From Psychrobacter nivimaris (lineage in GTDB: Bacteria; Pseudomonadota; Gammaproteobacteria; Pseudomonadales; Moraxellaceae): DNA of 64,000 nucleotides. A model generated the notes under the pieces. It ran no database searches. It saw only the letters and a list, made by a program, of their open reading frames with translations, and was not told where the DNA came from. Position numbers and translations under genes: made by a program. Below, one piece after another: positions 15,528-25,818 of this stretch; position 1 is the stretch's first letter; every line of letters begins with the position of its first letter. The stretch covers positions 1-64,000 of the forward strand of contig NZ_VZIZ01000002.1 in the NCBI RefSeq assembly GCF_009812035.1, given 5' to 3'.

Positions 15528-17405
15528 ATGCAATATCCCGCTTGGAAATACTTACTAATTGCCGTCGTGCTACTCGTTGCCGGTCTATATGCTGCCCCCA
15601 ACCTTTATCCTGACGAACCTGCTGTGCAGATTACGAGCGCAGCCGCAGGAACTCAGCTATCTGAAGGCATCTTAACCGAGTCTCAAAGCTTACTCGAAGA
15701 GGCAGGTCTAGATAACCACGATGGTACGTTTGAGGGAAACAGCGCGCTGGTACGCCTCAACAATCCAGTCGATCAGCTAAAAGCGCAAGAAGTGCTACGT
15801 CAAAACTTAGGCGAAGACTATGTCGTTGCCCTTAACCTAGCACAGACTACCCCGCAGTGGCTACGCGATATCGGTGCAAGACCGATGAAGCTTGGTCTCG
15901 ATTTGCGTGGTGGTGTACGCTTTGTACTCGAAGTCGATATGGACAAGGCGCTTGAACAGCGTTTGACCAGTGCCAGTCGTGATATGCGACGTGAGCTACG
16001 TGCTGAGCGAGTAGCAATTAAAGGTATCAAGACCGAAGATCGCGGCGTGGTATTGCATTTTGCTGATACTGATACTCGTAACCGTGCCCAAAACGTATTA
16101 CAAGGCTCAATGAGCAATACGTTTAACTTGCAGTCTTCTATTGATGATCAAGGTCCTGCATTGGTTTTATCGTATAACGATGCGACACTTGACGAAATCA
16201 ATAGCTACGCGGTCAACCAGAACTTAACGACTTTACGTAACCGTATTGCTGAGTTGGGTGTTACCGAAGCTTTGGTACAGTCGCAAGGTGCTAGCCGTAT
16301 CGTCGTTGAGCTACCTGGTGTACAAGATACTGCTGAAGCAAAACGTGTGCTTGGTCGTACTGCAAACCTTGAGTTCCGTATGGTGGCAGAAGACGCCGAT
16401 ACCTATACTGGCGGCATACCTCCAGCAGGTACAGAGGCATTCCCATTCGAAACACTCGATGGTCCTCCTGTATTGTTAGATCGTCAAGCGATTGTCACCG
16501 GGGACAAAGTAACCAACGCGCAAACTGGCTTGGATGAAAGCGGTCTACCTGAAGTAAGTATTACCTTGGACAGTGCTGGCGGTAAGCTTATGCAGAACGC
16601 TACACGTACAGCTGTTGGCCAACAGATGGCTGTATTGTTCATAGAAAACAAACAAAGAATCACTTACGAAGAAGATCCAGCGACTGGTGAGACGACTGAA
16701 GTACGCACACCTTATGCTGAAACCAAAGTCATCAACCGCGCCAACATTCAAGCGGTATTGGGTTCATCATTCCGTATTACTGGTCTAGATAGTAGTGCTG
16801 AAGCAGCTGAGCTTGCCCTATTGCTACGTTCAGGCGCACTTGCTGCACCGATGTACTTCGTAGAAGAGCGCACTATTGGTCCATCACTCGGTCAAGAAAA
16901 CATTGATAAAGGATTGTTCTCTACGCAGGTCGGCTATCTATTAGTCTTCGCGTTTATGATTATCTTCTATCGCCTGTTTGGGGTGATTGCCAACGTTGCG
17001 CTAGCCGTTAACGTTATTATTATCATTGCGATTATGTCAATTTTGGGTTCATCACTTACCCTACCGGGTATCGCAGGTATCGTTTTGACCATCGGTATGG
17101 CGGTTGATGCCAACGTACTGATCTTTGAGCGAATACGAGAAGAGATTGCCAATGGTGTCCGGCCAAAATCAGCCATCGTGGCAGGTTTTGATCGCGCATT
17201 TAGCAGTATTTTTGATGCCAACATTACAACCTTATTGGTCGCGTTTATCCTATTTGCGATTGGTACTGGTCCGATTAAAGGCTTTGCGATTACGCTAGCT
17301 ATTGGTATTGTCAGTTCGCTATTCACCGCTATTTTGGTGACACGTGCACTGGTACAAATTGCTTATGGTAAGCGTAAATCCATCAAAAGTCTGAGCATCG
17401 GTTAG
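15528..17405 (+). CDS. secD: Protein translocase subunit SecD
   Basis: Proton-motive-force-driven Sec accessory subunit, 625 residues from ATG 15528. A TTG at 15483 would add 15 residues, but the membrane helix begins only after MQYPAWKYLLIAVVLL, the usual SecD start, so the ATG is preferred. Visible features: one N-terminal helix (about 5-25), the periplasmic P1 domain with LDLRGGVRFVLEVDMD, a second conserved block GLDSSAEAAELALLLRSGALAAPM, and five C-terminal membrane helices from about 455, including GIVLTIGMAVDANVLIFERIREE. secF follows after 9 bp, so the two are co-transcribed and should act as one complex pulling substrates into the periplasm. Confidence 0.96.
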   Translation: MQYPAWKYLLIAVVLLVAGLYAAPNLYPDEPAVQITSAAAGTQLSEGILTESQSLLEEAGLDNHDGTFEGNSALVRLNNPVDQLKAQEVLRQNLGEDYVVALNLAQTTPQWLRDIGARPMKLGLDLRGGVRFVLEVDMDKALEQRLTSASRDMRRELRAERVAIKGIKTEDRGVVLHFADTDTRNRAQNVLQGSMSNTFNLQSSIDDQGPALVLSYNDATLDEINSYAVNQNLTTLRNRIAELGVTEALVQSQGASRIVVELPGVQDTAEAKRVLGRTANLEFRMVAEDADTYTGGIPPAGTEAFPFETLDGPPVLLDRQAIVTGDKVTNAQTGLDESGLPEVSITLDSAGGKLMQNATRTAVGQQMAVLFIENKQRITYEEDPATGETTEVRTPYAETKVINRANIQAVLGSSFRITGLDSSAEAAELALLLRSGALAAPMYFVEERTIGPSLGQENIDKGLFSTQVGYLLVFAFMIIFYRLFGVIANVALAVNVIIIIAIMSILGSSLTLPGIAGIVLTIGMAVDANVLIFERIREEIANGVRPKSAIVAGFDRAFSSIFDANITTLLVAFILFAIGTGPIKGFAITLAIGIVSSLFTAILVTRALVQIAYGKRKSIKSLSIG

Positions 17406-17414
17406 GAGAATATT

Positions 17415-18677
17415 ATGGCGATCGATAATAACAACCCTTTAGAACAGCAGAATAATCCTGATCGAAATGGCTCAAACGGTGAGACGACCAATGCAAGTAC
17501 GCGTCGCCGTAACAAACCGCGTCGTGATGGTAAAGGTAGCAATACCAAGACCAACAATCCTACTACCGCAAAGTCAGGCAAAAGCTCTAGTCGTCGCGGT
17601 GGTAAAGGTCAAAACGCCAAAGACAGTCAAGCACTGTCTACCGCTGTTGATTCTGACGTAATATCAGGTGACGCCGCTGATGATGCCGCAGCTGTTGCTG
17701 AAGGTGGCATCAAAGCGGTTGGCAACCAGCGTATCATTCCATTTATGAAGATAGAAAAGCCGATGGCACTACTATCTTTATTTATGGTGATCGGTAGTAT
17801 CATTGCTATCGCAGTAAACGGTCTGAACTTAGGACTCGACTTTACTGGTGGTGTCTCAGCAGACGTGCGTTATGAGCAGCCTGTTGAGCAAGTTGCTGTT
17901 GTACAAGCATTGGCAGACAATGGCTTCGATGATGCAGTTGTACAGTATCTAGGTACTCGTGAAGAGCTATTGGTACGTTTGCCTCCTCAGTCTGATAACG
18001 TCGATGGGCTAAGCGCAAATCTGACGCAAGCATTGGCCCTACCTAGCAACACCGCTACGATTAGCAACGTTAATATCATCGGTAGCCAAGTTGGTAATGA
18101 GGTTTATCTAAACTCAGTCATGGCATTGGTATTGGCACTGGTATGCATGCTTGGCTATGTTGCCCTACGCTTCCAGTTCAAACTGTCTCTAGGTGCCGTA
18201 CTGTCACTATTTCATGATGCTGTCGTAACCATCGGTGTATTTGCATTGTTTGGCTTCCCATTTGACCTGACGGTATTGGCTGCGGTATTGGCATTGATTG
18301 GTTATTCATTGAACGATACGATTGTTGTCTATGACCGTATTCGTGAAAACTTCCGCCGTGTTCGCGGAATTACGCCAGAACAGACGATTGATTTGTCATT
18401 GACCGAGACGCTACGCCGTACGATTATGACCATCTCAACTGTTCTATTGGTCGTACTAGCTATGCTCTTCTTGGGCGGTGATGGACTATACTGGTTCTCA
18501 GTAGCTCTGTTTATTGGTTTGCTTGCGGGTACTTACTCATCGACTTATATCGCCAGTTCGATTCCGCTGCGCATGGGTCTGTCGCGTGATGACTTTATCG
18601 TAAAAGTAAAACCAGAGTTTGAAGAAGAAATCGTTACTTTTAACGATCCAAAAATGTTTGAGCAAGACAACGTTTAG
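17415..18677 (+). CDS. secF: Protein translocase subunit SecF with long basic N-terminal extension
   Basis: Partner of SecD, 420 residues. The SecF core begins near residue 108 (IPFMKIEKPMALLSL) with first helix to about 137, then GLDFTGGVSADVRYE, a periplasmic domain, and five C-terminal helices with YSLNDTIVVYDRIRENFRR. Before the core lies an extension of about 105 residues that is hydrophilic and low in complexity: an Asn/Gln/Asp start, then RRRNKPRR and repeated KSSSRRGGKGQ-type basic patches (about 30-70), then an acidic Ala-rich stretch. Usual SecF is about 300-320 residues. TAGGAG 6 nt before the ATG makes this start firm, so the extension is translated. It would face the cytoplasm and could touch ribosome or RNA; that role is inference. 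Confidence 0.95.
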   Translation: MAIDNNNPLEQQNNPDRNGSNGETTNASTRRRNKPRRDGKGSNTKTNNPTTAKSGKSSSRRGGKGQNAKDSQALSTAVDSDVISGDAADDAAAVAEGGIKAVGNQRIIPFMKIEKPMALLSLFMVIGSIIAIAVNGLNLGLDFTGGVSADVRYEQPVEQVAVVQALADNGFDDAVVQYLGTREELLVRLPPQSDNVDGLSANLTQALALPSNTATISNVNIIGSQVGNEVYLNSVMALVLALVCMLGYVALRFQFKLSLGAVLSLFHDAVVTIGVFALFGFPFDLTVLAAVLALIGYSLNDTIVVYDRIRENFRRVRGITPEQTIDLSLTETLRRTIMTISTVLLVVLAMLFLGGDGLYWFSVALFIGLLAGTYSSTYIASSIPLRMGLSRDDFIVKVKPEFEEEIVTFNDPKMFEQDNV

Positions 18678-18767
18678 TAAGGTATATTAGATGGATTGAT
18701 ACGTTGAACTAGCGTGTCATCACATTCTATATAATTACTAAGTGCACAGCTACAATGTTTAAATAAG

Positions 18768-18805
18768 AGCACCTGACTCATGAATAATGAGTCTAGGTGC
18801 TTTTG
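18768..18805 (+). terminator. Intrinsic terminator after secF
   Basis: AGCACCT-G-ACTCAT, 5-nt loop, ATGAGT-CT-AGGTGCT then TTTT. It lies about 90 bp after secF and before the MATE gene, and overlaps the 5' end of the open frame upstream of 18909, which argues against the longer MATE start. Confidence 0.78.
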
Positions 18806-18908
18806 TCTTTATAGCTATTTTGTCTCTTATATTAAATGTACTGCCTTACGAACTTATTATCATTTAACGAATACATCTCTTTATCGTTCACGTATAAACG
18901 AGTCACCC

Positions 18909-20312
18909 ATGTCAGCTAAATCCGAACCTTCTCACGCGATGCCACCTATTGACACAAGCTATAAACGTATTGTCGCGATTGCGCTGCCTGTACTGCTAGC
19001 CAATTTGGCCATGCCATTGCAAAGCGTGATTGATACGGCCATTGTAGGCAATATGAATGACACGGCGAAACTTGCTGGTATGGGTCTAGCCATACAACTG
19101 CTGTCGCTATTGCTTGTTAGCTTTAACTTTTTGCAGTATGCATCATCTGGGCTTGCTGCGCAGGCATTGGGACAACTGGCTAATAATAGCAATACATCAG
19201 CCGTATCAGCGCCTACGCCTTTGCTGTCTATCCTACAGCGCGCGTTACTATTGGCGTTTGTTATTGGAGCAATATTACTACTCGCAAAGCCATGGCTGAT
19301 TGATTTTGGCTTACAAGCTCTATCAGCCAATCCTGAGAGTGGACGCGCAGCGAAAACCTATTTAGACGTACGCTTTTGGGGTGTGATCGCAGAGCTGATG
19401 AATTTTGCATTTATTGGTTGGTTTGCAGGACAAGGCAAGACCCGTTATATGCTTTACCAGCAGGGTTTTATTGCCGTACTTAATATCGTACTGACTCTGT
19501 TTTTTGTATTTGCAATGCAGATGGGATTAGCTGGTGTCGCACTAGGAACCACTATCGCATTTTGGTTCGGAATACTGATGGCATTATGGTTGAGCCGCCA
19601 ACATTTAAAAATATCATGGACTGTATTATTCAAAGCGGATCGACAGTATTTTACGAAAGAAAAAATGCTTAGGCTATTTTCTTTAAACAAAGATATCTTT
19701 GTACGCACCCTCATCTTAACGCTAAGCTTTGCTTGGATTACTCGACTGTCTGCTCAAAGCGGTGATGTCATACTGGCTGCTAACGCTATCTTATTGCAAG
19801 TACTAAGCATATCTGCCTTCGCTTTAGATGGCGTCGCTGTCTCTGCTGAAACATTGAGTGGACAAGCTGCAGGACGTCGCGATTGGCCACGTTTTCGTAT
19901 TATTGTGAAGCGTACAGGCGTGGTTAGTTATGGCCTTGCTATCATGTTGAGCGCCATTTGGTGGCTTGCAATGCCTACGTATTTGGGATTTATGACTAAT
20001 ATTGATTCGGTATTTGCCCTTGCCTATGACTACCATTTATATGCCGTATTATTGCCTCTTGTCGGCGTTGGAGCCTATTGGTTGGATGGGATATTTTTTG
20101 GTTTAACGGCTGGTAGCGTGATCCGTAATGCGGCGCTGATACTGGCTACTATTTTCTTCCCATTGAGCTGGTTGCTCTATCAACAATGGGATATGACTGG
20201 TATTTGGCTTAGCGTGTGGTGTCTATTATTATTGAGACTAGTCATTCTAGGTGGGTTTTTGTACCGTGCCAATCAGACTGGCAGTTATGAAAAACTACAA
20301 CCTGAAGCTTAG
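18909..20312 (+). CDS. MATE family efflux transporter (DinF/NorM-like)
   Basis: Multidrug and toxin extrusion family transporter, 467 residues from ATG 18909, close to the family norm. About twelve hydrophobic segments are seen, beginning with the MATE-typical IVAIALPVLLANLAMPLQSVIDTAIVG and later WITRLSAQSGDVILAANAILLQ. Upstream in-frame starts (from 18780) lie inside the secF terminator and would add a Cys/Tyr-rich, unlike-MATE stretch, so they are rejected. The closer resemblance is to DinF-type members; substrate unknown. No regulator gene adjacent. Confidence 0.9.
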   Translation: MSAKSEPSHAMPPIDTSYKRIVAIALPVLLANLAMPLQSVIDTAIVGNMNDTAKLAGMGLAIQLLSLLLVSFNFLQYASSGLAAQALGQLANNSNTSAVSAPTPLLSILQRALLLAFVIGAILLLAKPWLIDFGLQALSANPESGRAAKTYLDVRFWGVIAELMNFAFIGWFAGQGKTRYMLYQQGFIAVLNIVLTLFFVFAMQMGLAGVALGTTIAFWFGILMALWLSRQHLKISWTVLFKADRQYFTKEKMLRLFSLNKDIFVRTLILTLSFAWITRLSAQSGDVILAANAILLQVLSISAFALDGVAVSAETLSGQAAGRRDWPRFRIIVKRTGVVSYGLAIMLSAIWWLAMPTYLGFMTNIDSVFALAYDYHLYAVLLPLVGVGAYWLDGIFFGLTAGSVIRNAALILATIFFPLSWLLYQQWDMTGIWLSVWCLLLLRLVILGGFLYRANQTGSYEKLQPEA

Positions 20313-20467
20313 TTAATTTTATATTATGTTTGCTCTATCAATTTTCGATAAATCATTTTTATTAAGCTCGTTTTTTGCTTTTTAATTTTGCAGCAATACC
20401 GTTTGAATCAATAATTTTTATATCGATAGATTTATAAAAATATCATAAGAAAAATTTAGGATGTCAT

Positions 20468-21199
20468 GTGAATACTCATTCAAATGAATTAAGCCATCAA
20501 CATGAAAACCGCTACCACTGGGCTGAGGGCTTTAAAAAAAGCTTGCCAGTTGCTATGGGATATCTGCCTGCCGGTATTGCCTTTGGTGTACTCGCACAGG
20601 TAGCAGGTATCCCGATATGGGCAACGATTATGCTCAGTATCGTTCTCTATGCTGGTGCAGCTCAATACGCTTGTCTGCCAATGCTGAGCGCTGGCCTACC
20701 GATTGGCAATATCGCCACCAATATTGCGGCGATTAATCTACGTCATGTATTCTATGGTATGCCGTTATTACAGTATTTACCGAAAAATAAGCTGGCCAAG
20801 ACGTATTGTCTGTTTGCGTTGACCGACGAGACTTTTTCGATCATGACCAGCTTACCAAATGAGTCGCGACGAGCGCTCATACTTCCTATCAGCCTCTTTA
20901 ACCAAAGCTGGTGGGTACTGGCGAGTACGGTTGGTGTAATGATTGGTAGTACGCTCAGTGACTTGGTGCCAAATTTAGATTTTGCTTTGGTTTGTCTGTT
21001 TGCAATTCTCGCTTATGAGCAATTTCAAAGTATCAAACGCTACTTCCCAATTGGTATTGCCGTGCTTGGCTTAATCATTGCTTCGCTATTTACCAGTGAC
21101 TGGTTGCTACTAGTAGCCATCACTATCTGTATGTTGATGATTTTGGTACGTGGGTTTTGGATAGAGCGTCAAAAGACGGGAGACTCTTATGACCAGTAG
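20468..21199 (+). CDS. azlC: AzlC family branched-chain amino acid exporter, large subunit
   Basis: Membrane protein of 243 residues matching AzlC/YgaZ, which with the small AzlD/YgaH partner exports branched-chain amino acids such as valine. The family start FKKSLPVAMGYLPAGIAFGVLA (about 20-41) and the NLRHVFYGM motif (about 90-98) are present, with some six to eight helices. The start codon is GTG, with AGGA 6 nt upstream (TTAGGATGTCATGTG). azlD overlaps its end by 11 bp. Confidence 0.92.
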   Translation: MNTHSNELSHQHENRYHWAEGFKKSLPVAMGYLPAGIAFGVLAQVAGIPIWATIMLSIVLYAGAAQYACLPMLSAGLPIGNIATNIAAINLRHVFYGMPLLQYLPKNKLAKTYCLFALTDETFSIMTSLPNESRRALILPISLFNQSWWVLASTVGVMIGSTLSDLVPNLDFALVCLFAILAYEQFQSIKRYFPIGIAVLGLIIASLFTSDWLLLVAITICMLMILVRGFWIERQKTGDSYDQ

Positions 21200-21548
21200 T
21201 TATCTTATTTTTGCTACGCTTGCCATGGCAGCAGTGACCTTTATCACTCGTGCGCTACCCGCACTGATACCTAGAAAGCTGCTCGATACACCTTGGCTAC
21301 ATCGATTAAATGAGAGTTTGCCATTATCAGTGATGGTGCTGCTTATTTTGACTAGCCTCTCCTATCAAGACATATCGACGACTGTTGCTTTCAGCGATAC
21401 CGAATTACATCTATTAATGGCACAAGTCGGTGCACTTATTTTGGTATTGTTTATCTATCATATCAGCCGTCAGCTTTTGGTCAGTATGGTTGTCGGTATA
21501 GCAGCAATCAATGGTCTGTTTTGGCTATTTAGCAGTTTCTTAGGCTAA
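21189..21548 (+). CDS. azlD: AzlD family branched-chain amino acid exporter, small subunit
   Basis: Small membrane protein of 119 residues with the AzlD hallmark FITRALPALIPRKL near the N-terminus and four hydrophobic helices. It is translationally coupled to azlC through the 11-bp overlap, which supports a two-component exporter. A bidirectional terminator follows at 21601. Confidence 0.92.
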   Translation: MTSSYLIFATLAMAAVTFITRALPALIPRKLLDTPWLHRLNESLPLSVMVLLILTSLSYQDISTTVAFSDTELHLLMAQVGALILVLFIYHISRQLLVSMVVGIAAINGLFWLFSSFLG

Positions 21549-21600
21549 AAATTCCGCCCATTTATATAAACGCCAGCACCCTTAGCTATACTTTAAACAT

Positions 21601-21635
21601 AAAAAAGCTAGATTCTAAATAGAATCTAGCTTTTT
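21601..21635. terminator. Bidirectional terminator between azlD and purF
   Basis: Perfect stem AAAAAGCTAGATTCT/AGAATCTAGCTTTTT with a 4-nt loop, A-tract one side and T-tract the other, between convergent genes. Confidence 0.88.
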
Positions 21636-21665
21636 GTTATCTGAAAATAATGACTTCAATACGAC

Positions 21666-23201
21666 TTAAAGTTCTTCCACACCCATCATGTCAACTGGGG
21701 TATCAGCCACTATTTGTACGCCTTTTTTACCCGTTTTGGCAGTATCGTTACGCTGCTCTTGCAGGTGATCGAGATACGCTTCATTGATCTGACCAGTGAT
21801 GTAGCAGCCGTTAAATACCGCACAATCAAAACCTTCCACTCGGCTGTGTTTGGTGTCTTTTACTGCGTCAATCAAATCATCCAAATCTTGGAAAATCAAA
21901 CGATCTGCGCCGATGATATCACGTACTTCTTCAACGCTATTGCCTGAGGCAATAAGCTCGCTACGTACGGGCATATCAATGCCGTATACGTTTGGAAATT
22001 TCACTGGTGGCGCAGCACTGGCAAAAAACACCTTGTTAGCACCAGCATCTCGTGCCATTTGAATGATTTCATGACAGGTCGTACCACGAACGATAGAATC
22101 ATCAACCAACAGCACGTTTTTGCCTTTGAACTCTAGCGGCACAGCACTTAGTTTCTGGCGAACTGATTTTTTGCGTTGCTGCTGACCTGGCATAATAAAC
22201 GTACGACCGATGTAGCGGTTTTTCATAAACCCTTCACGGTACTTGACGTTCATTTTTAGCGCCAGCTCCATCGCTGAAGTACGCGACGTGTCTGGAATTG
22301 GAATGACCACGTCGATATCATGATCCTCACCCCATTCAGCAAGGATTTTATCTGCCAGTTTTTCACCCATACGTAGGCGTGATTTATAAACTGAGATATT
22401 GTCCATAATCGAATCTGGACGAGCAAAATAAACATATTCAAAGATACAAGGCGTGTATTCTTTTTGCTCGACGCACTGATGCGTATGCAGCTTATGGTTT
22501 AAATCGATAAAGATTGCTTCGCCTGGTTTTACATCACGAACGATAGTAAAGCCAGAACCTGTCAATGCAACTGATTCAGAGGCAACCATATACTCAGTGC
22601 CGCCATTCGGTGCCATACGCTTACCAAAGATAAGTGGACGGATACCATTTGGATCGCGGAACGCCAGTAAGCCATGACCCGTGATTAAAGCGACAACGCC
22701 ATAAGCACCTTCACAGCGTTTATAGACGGCTTTTACTGCTTCAAAAATATCATCAGCCGTTGGATGTGTTTTGCCTAGATTCTGCATCTCATGTGCCAGT
22801 ACGTTTAACAGTACTTCAGAATCTGAGTCAGTATTAAGGTGGCGACGATCTTCGATGTACAAAGATTTGGCCAAACTCTCAGCATTGGTCAAGTTACCAT
22901 TATGCGCAAGGGTAATACCATACGGTGAGTTGACATAAAATGGCTGAGCTTCAGCGCTGCTAGAAGTACCAGCTGTCGGGTAACGAACGTGACCGATACC
23001 AAACTTACCAACCAGTTTCATCATATGACGATTCATAAATACGTCACGTACCATGCCATTTTCTTTACGTAGATAGAGTCGCCCATCTTGCAAAGTGACA
23101 ATACCTGCTGCATCTTGCCCGCGATGCTGTAGCATCGTCAAACCGTCATAAAGAATCTGATTGACTGGTTCGTGAGCTGCAACTCCAATGACTCCACACA
23201 T
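21666..23201 (-). CDS. purF: Amidophosphoribosyltransferase
   Basis: First committed enzyme of purine synthesis, transferring glutamine amide nitrogen to PRPP; 511 residues, standard length. The N-terminal MCGVIGV puts the nucleophile at Cys1 after Met removal, with the glutaminase motifs GHVRYPTAG and AHNGNLTN. The PRPP loop is [13 protein letters not shown] (about 368-380). The protein is cytosolic. cvpA lies upstream on the same strand, the same order as in E. coli, but with a 236-bp gap that could hold a separate promoter. Confidence 0.97.
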   Translation of the reverse strand: MCGVIGVAAHEPVNQILYDGLTMLQHRGQDAAGIVTLQDGRLYLRKENGMVRDVFMNRHMMKLVGKFGIGHVRYPTAGTSSSAEAQPFYVNSPYGITLAHNGNLTNAESLAKSLYIEDRRHLNTDSDSEVLLNVLAHEMQNLGKTHPTADDIFEAVKAVYKRCEGAYGVVALITGHGLLAFRDPNGIRPLIFGKRMAPNGGTEYMVASESVALTGSGFTIVRDVKPGEAIFIDLNHKLHTHQCVEQKEYTPCIFEYVYFARPDSIMDNISVYKSRLRMGEKLADKILAEWGEDHDIDVVIPIPDTSRTSAMELALKMNVKYREGFMKNRYIGRTFIMPGQQQRKKSVRQKLSAVPLEFKGKNVLLVDDSIVRGTTCHEIIQMARDAGANKVFFASAAPPVKFPNVYGIDMPVRSELIASGNSVEEVRDIIGADRLIFQDLDDLIDAVKDTKHSRVEGFDCAVFNGCYITGQINEAYLDHLQEQRNDTAKTGKKGVQIVADTPVDMMGVEEL

Positions 23202-23437
23202 AATAGCTATATCCTATTTTGACTCATACATTAGTACGACAATAACGGCAAACTTAACGACAGTATATTGCTAAAATCATTCACTGTCGCACGCCGCTAA
23301 CCTGATGATATTGTAAGAAACTTAACGAGATTTTTCGATAATCTATGTTTGATTATCAGTGACACGTGCAAACATTTAGAAGTATAAAAAGAAGTAAAAT
23401 AATAGACAATTAGATAAAATAATAGGCAATTCAACAA

Positions 23438-23935
23438 TTACGACTGATTGACCTGATCCCAAGCCATGCCTAATACATCTGATACCAACGCCTTGCCCAT
23501 CGGTGCATATGGCATTAGCTCTGGCGCTAGTACGGAGGTTTGCCACTGCGGCATCTGCACTAGCAATGGCGCACTGACGCTCAGTACAACCAAGACCATT
23601 AGTACGTTTTTAGCAGCACCCAGTACCCCGCCTGCCATTTTGTCCAAGACGCCCAAACGTAAGGTTTTGAGCACGCCTGAGAATACAAACGCCATCAGAT
23701 GCATGATTGCCAATATGGCAATCACTACCAATAAAAAGGCCATAGCCATCTGTAAAACTGGGTTTTGCACGATACCCGTTAATTGGGGCGACACCACTCC
23801 TGCCAGTCTAGTAGCAGCGATAAGGGCGATAAACCAACCTACCAAGCCTATTGCTGTTTTAATCAGTCCTACTTGAAAGCCGCGCCATAAGCCAATCAAG
23901 ACAACGATAGCAATCACAATATCTAAACCACTCAT
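23438..23935 (-). CDS. cvpA: CvpA family inner-membrane protein
   Basis: Membrane protein of 165 residues starting MSGLDIVIAIVVLIGLWRGFQVGLIK, the characteristic CvpA start, with four hydrophobic segments. CvpA is named for colicin V production and is linked to envelope homeostasis; its reaction is unknown. It sits 30 bp after pyrD and upstream of purF, so a pyrD-cvpA transcript, perhaps reaching purF, is likely. Confidence 0.92.
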   Translation of the reverse strand: MSGLDIVIAIVVLIGLWRGFQVGLIKTAIGLVGWFIALIAATRLAGVVSPQLTGIVQNPVLQMAMAFLLVVIAILAIMHLMAFVFSGVLKTLRLGVLDKMAGGVLGAAKNVLMVLVVLSVSAPLLVQMPQWQTSVLAPELMPYAPMGKALVSDVLGMAWDQVNQS

Positions 23936-23965
23936 GCTTTACGCCTTATTACCTTATTTATTGGA

Positions 23966-25000
23966 TTAGCTTTCCATGGCATCGTAATAGCCACCGATTG
24001 CCTGAATGCAAGACTGCACCAGCCCAGGACCACGATAAATAAGCCCCGTATAGAGCTGTACCATGTCTGCGCCTGCTTCGATTTTTTTGACGGCTTTGGC
24101 ACCACTATCGATACCACCCACGCCTATCAAAGCGACTTTACCATCTAACTGATCAGAGAACTGTTGCAAAATCTGAGTACTAATATGACTCACAGGACGA
24201 CCAGATAAGCCGCCCATTTGGTCGCCATCACGCAAGTCTTCGACACCTACACGGCTTAGTGTTGTATTGGTCGCAATCAAACCATCAATTTCAAAGTCTA
24301 TTAATTGCTGCGAGATATAGTCAACTTGTAATGGCTCTAAATCTGGAGCAACTTTAAGCACTAATGGGACATAAAAACCATATTCAGTAGCCAGCTGACT
24401 ATGACGATTTTTAATCGTATCCATTAACTGAGTCAGTGCTTCACCACTTTGCAAATCACGTAAGTTTTTAGTGTTTGGCGATGAGATGTTGACCGTAATG
24501 TATGAGGCATGCGGATACACACGCTCTAAGCAATACACATAATCATCAGCGGCTTGCTCTACTGGCGTATCGGCATTTTTACCAATATTAATACCAATAT
24601 TGCCTTTATATTTACAGCGTTTGACATTGTCGATCAGATAATCAACGCCTTCATTGTTAAAGCCCATACGATTGATAATCGCATCTGCTTGCTTGATTCT
24701 AAATAGTCTTGGCTTGTCATTGCCTACTTGCGGTCTTGGCGTGACGGTTCCTACTTCTATAAAACCAAATCCTAACTCAGCCAGCGCATCAATATAATCG
24801 CCGTTTTTGTCCAAGCCTGCTGCCAGACCAACTGGGTTAGAGAACTGTAAACCCATACAGTCTGTTGGTTGCATTGACTGACCATACGCCAAGCCTAAAA
24901 CACGCGCTTTATGCGCTTTATCCAATAAAGATAGTGTCATCTCATGGGCGTGTTCGGGATCCATATTAAACAAAAAAGGACGAAGTAAGGCATAAGACAT
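23966..25000 (-). CDS. pyrD: Dihydroorotate dehydrogenase (quinone), class 2
   Basis: Oxidises dihydroorotate to orotate in pyrimidine synthesis and passes electrons to membrane quinone; 344 residues, usual for class 2. Motifs: N-terminal membrane-associating helix ([20 protein letters not shown]), [40 protein letters not shown] with the catalytic serine region, and [11 protein letters not shown] with FMN-phosphate binding near the C-terminus. First gene of the pyrD-cvpA pair. Confidence 0.97.
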   Translation of the reverse strand: MSYALLRPFLFNMDPEHAHEMTLSLLDKAHKARVLGLAYGQSMQPTDCMGLQFSNPVGLAAGLDKNGDYIDALAELGFGFIEVGTVTPRPQVGNDKPRLFRIKQADAIINRMGFNNEGVDYLIDNVKRCKYKGNIGINIGKNADTPVEQAADDYVYCLERVYPHASYITVNISSPNTKNLRDLQSGEALTQLMDTIKNRHSQLATEYGFYVPLVLKVAPDLEPLQVDYISQQLIDFEIDGLIATNTTLSRVGVEDLRDGDQMGGLSGRPVSHISTQILQQFSDQLDGKVALIGVGGIDSGAKAVKKIEAGADMVQLYTGLIYRGPGLVQSCIQAIGGYYDAMES

Positions 25001-25214
25001 AGTGATGGCAGACCCTGCTTGGAAGAAATAGTGAATAAAAAATGCGAATGAAATCGGGCGCAGCGATTATATCAGCTTAACAGAAATAAGAGCAAAGTTT
25101 CAGTCGCTAAATTTCTACATTTAAGCAGTAACCAATACTGATGAATCTCTACTAAATAACGATGAATTGTCGTTTTCTAAGCTAAAGACATAGCACAAAG
25201 GTACTCTTAAACAT

Positions 25215-25616
25215 CTACGGTACTGGACGTCCATCAGTCAACGCAATCCAACCACGTATAATGCGATATAAATGCCAGATAAAGGTAAAGGTCATAATCA
25301 GCAAACCAAGCCCAGCCAATAATATTGAGCCAATAGCGATATTGCCACTATCCGCCAATACGCTAACGCCAAAGCCGCCTAATGCAAAGGTAATCAAAAT
25401 AATGCCAATGACGAACCAAACGATACTGTACCAGAAGGTCTTAATTTGCCAGTCAAAATGCGTGGCCAACCATGACCCACTAGCATCATGGCGCTTAGCA
25501 TAGTTCATGACAATCGGCACAATCCATAACAGACCTGCAGTAAAGTAGCTGATCACATATAAAAAATAAGTGATGTGGTTATAAGTAATTAAAGAACGGC
25601 GCTTATCGTTGCTCAT
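25215..25616 (-). CDS. Small membrane protein, DUF4870-like
   Basis: Membrane protein of 133 residues with three hydrophobic segments (about 14-36, 57-80 and 88-112) and a short C-terminal region YRIIRGWIALTDGRPVP. The YFTAGLLWIVPIVM and FDWQIKTFWYSIVWF patterns and the RGWIAL tail resemble DUF4870 proteins; function unknown. ATG 25616 is preferred over the in-frame ATG at 25628 because GGGA lies just upstream. It stands between gspM and pyrD on the same strand. Confidence 0.75.
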   Translation of the reverse strand: MSNDKRRSLITYNHITYFLYVISYFTAGLLWIVPIVMNYAKRHDASGSWLATHFDWQIKTFWYSIVWFVIGIILITFALGGFGVSVLADSGNIAIGSILLAGLGLLIMTFTFIWHLYRIIRGWIALTDGRPVP

Positions 25617-25818
25617 ACTGTCCCGCATTATGTGAGGTTTTCCTTACTGGTAATATTTTTATTCAATAGTCATATGATTAACTATTTAATGGAGCCAGAT
25701 AAATGACTTTTCAATGATACCAACGATAAAGCAGTATTCTGCGGTCGAGGATTGAGTGTCGAGTACTAGACACACAGTAATATAAGTATCTAAAATATTT
25801 ATCACAAAATGATGCGTT

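Noticed and set aside
18780-18908. Longer MATE transporter start at 18780
   Set aside because: It lies inside the secF terminator hairpin and encodes a stretch unlike MATE proteins.
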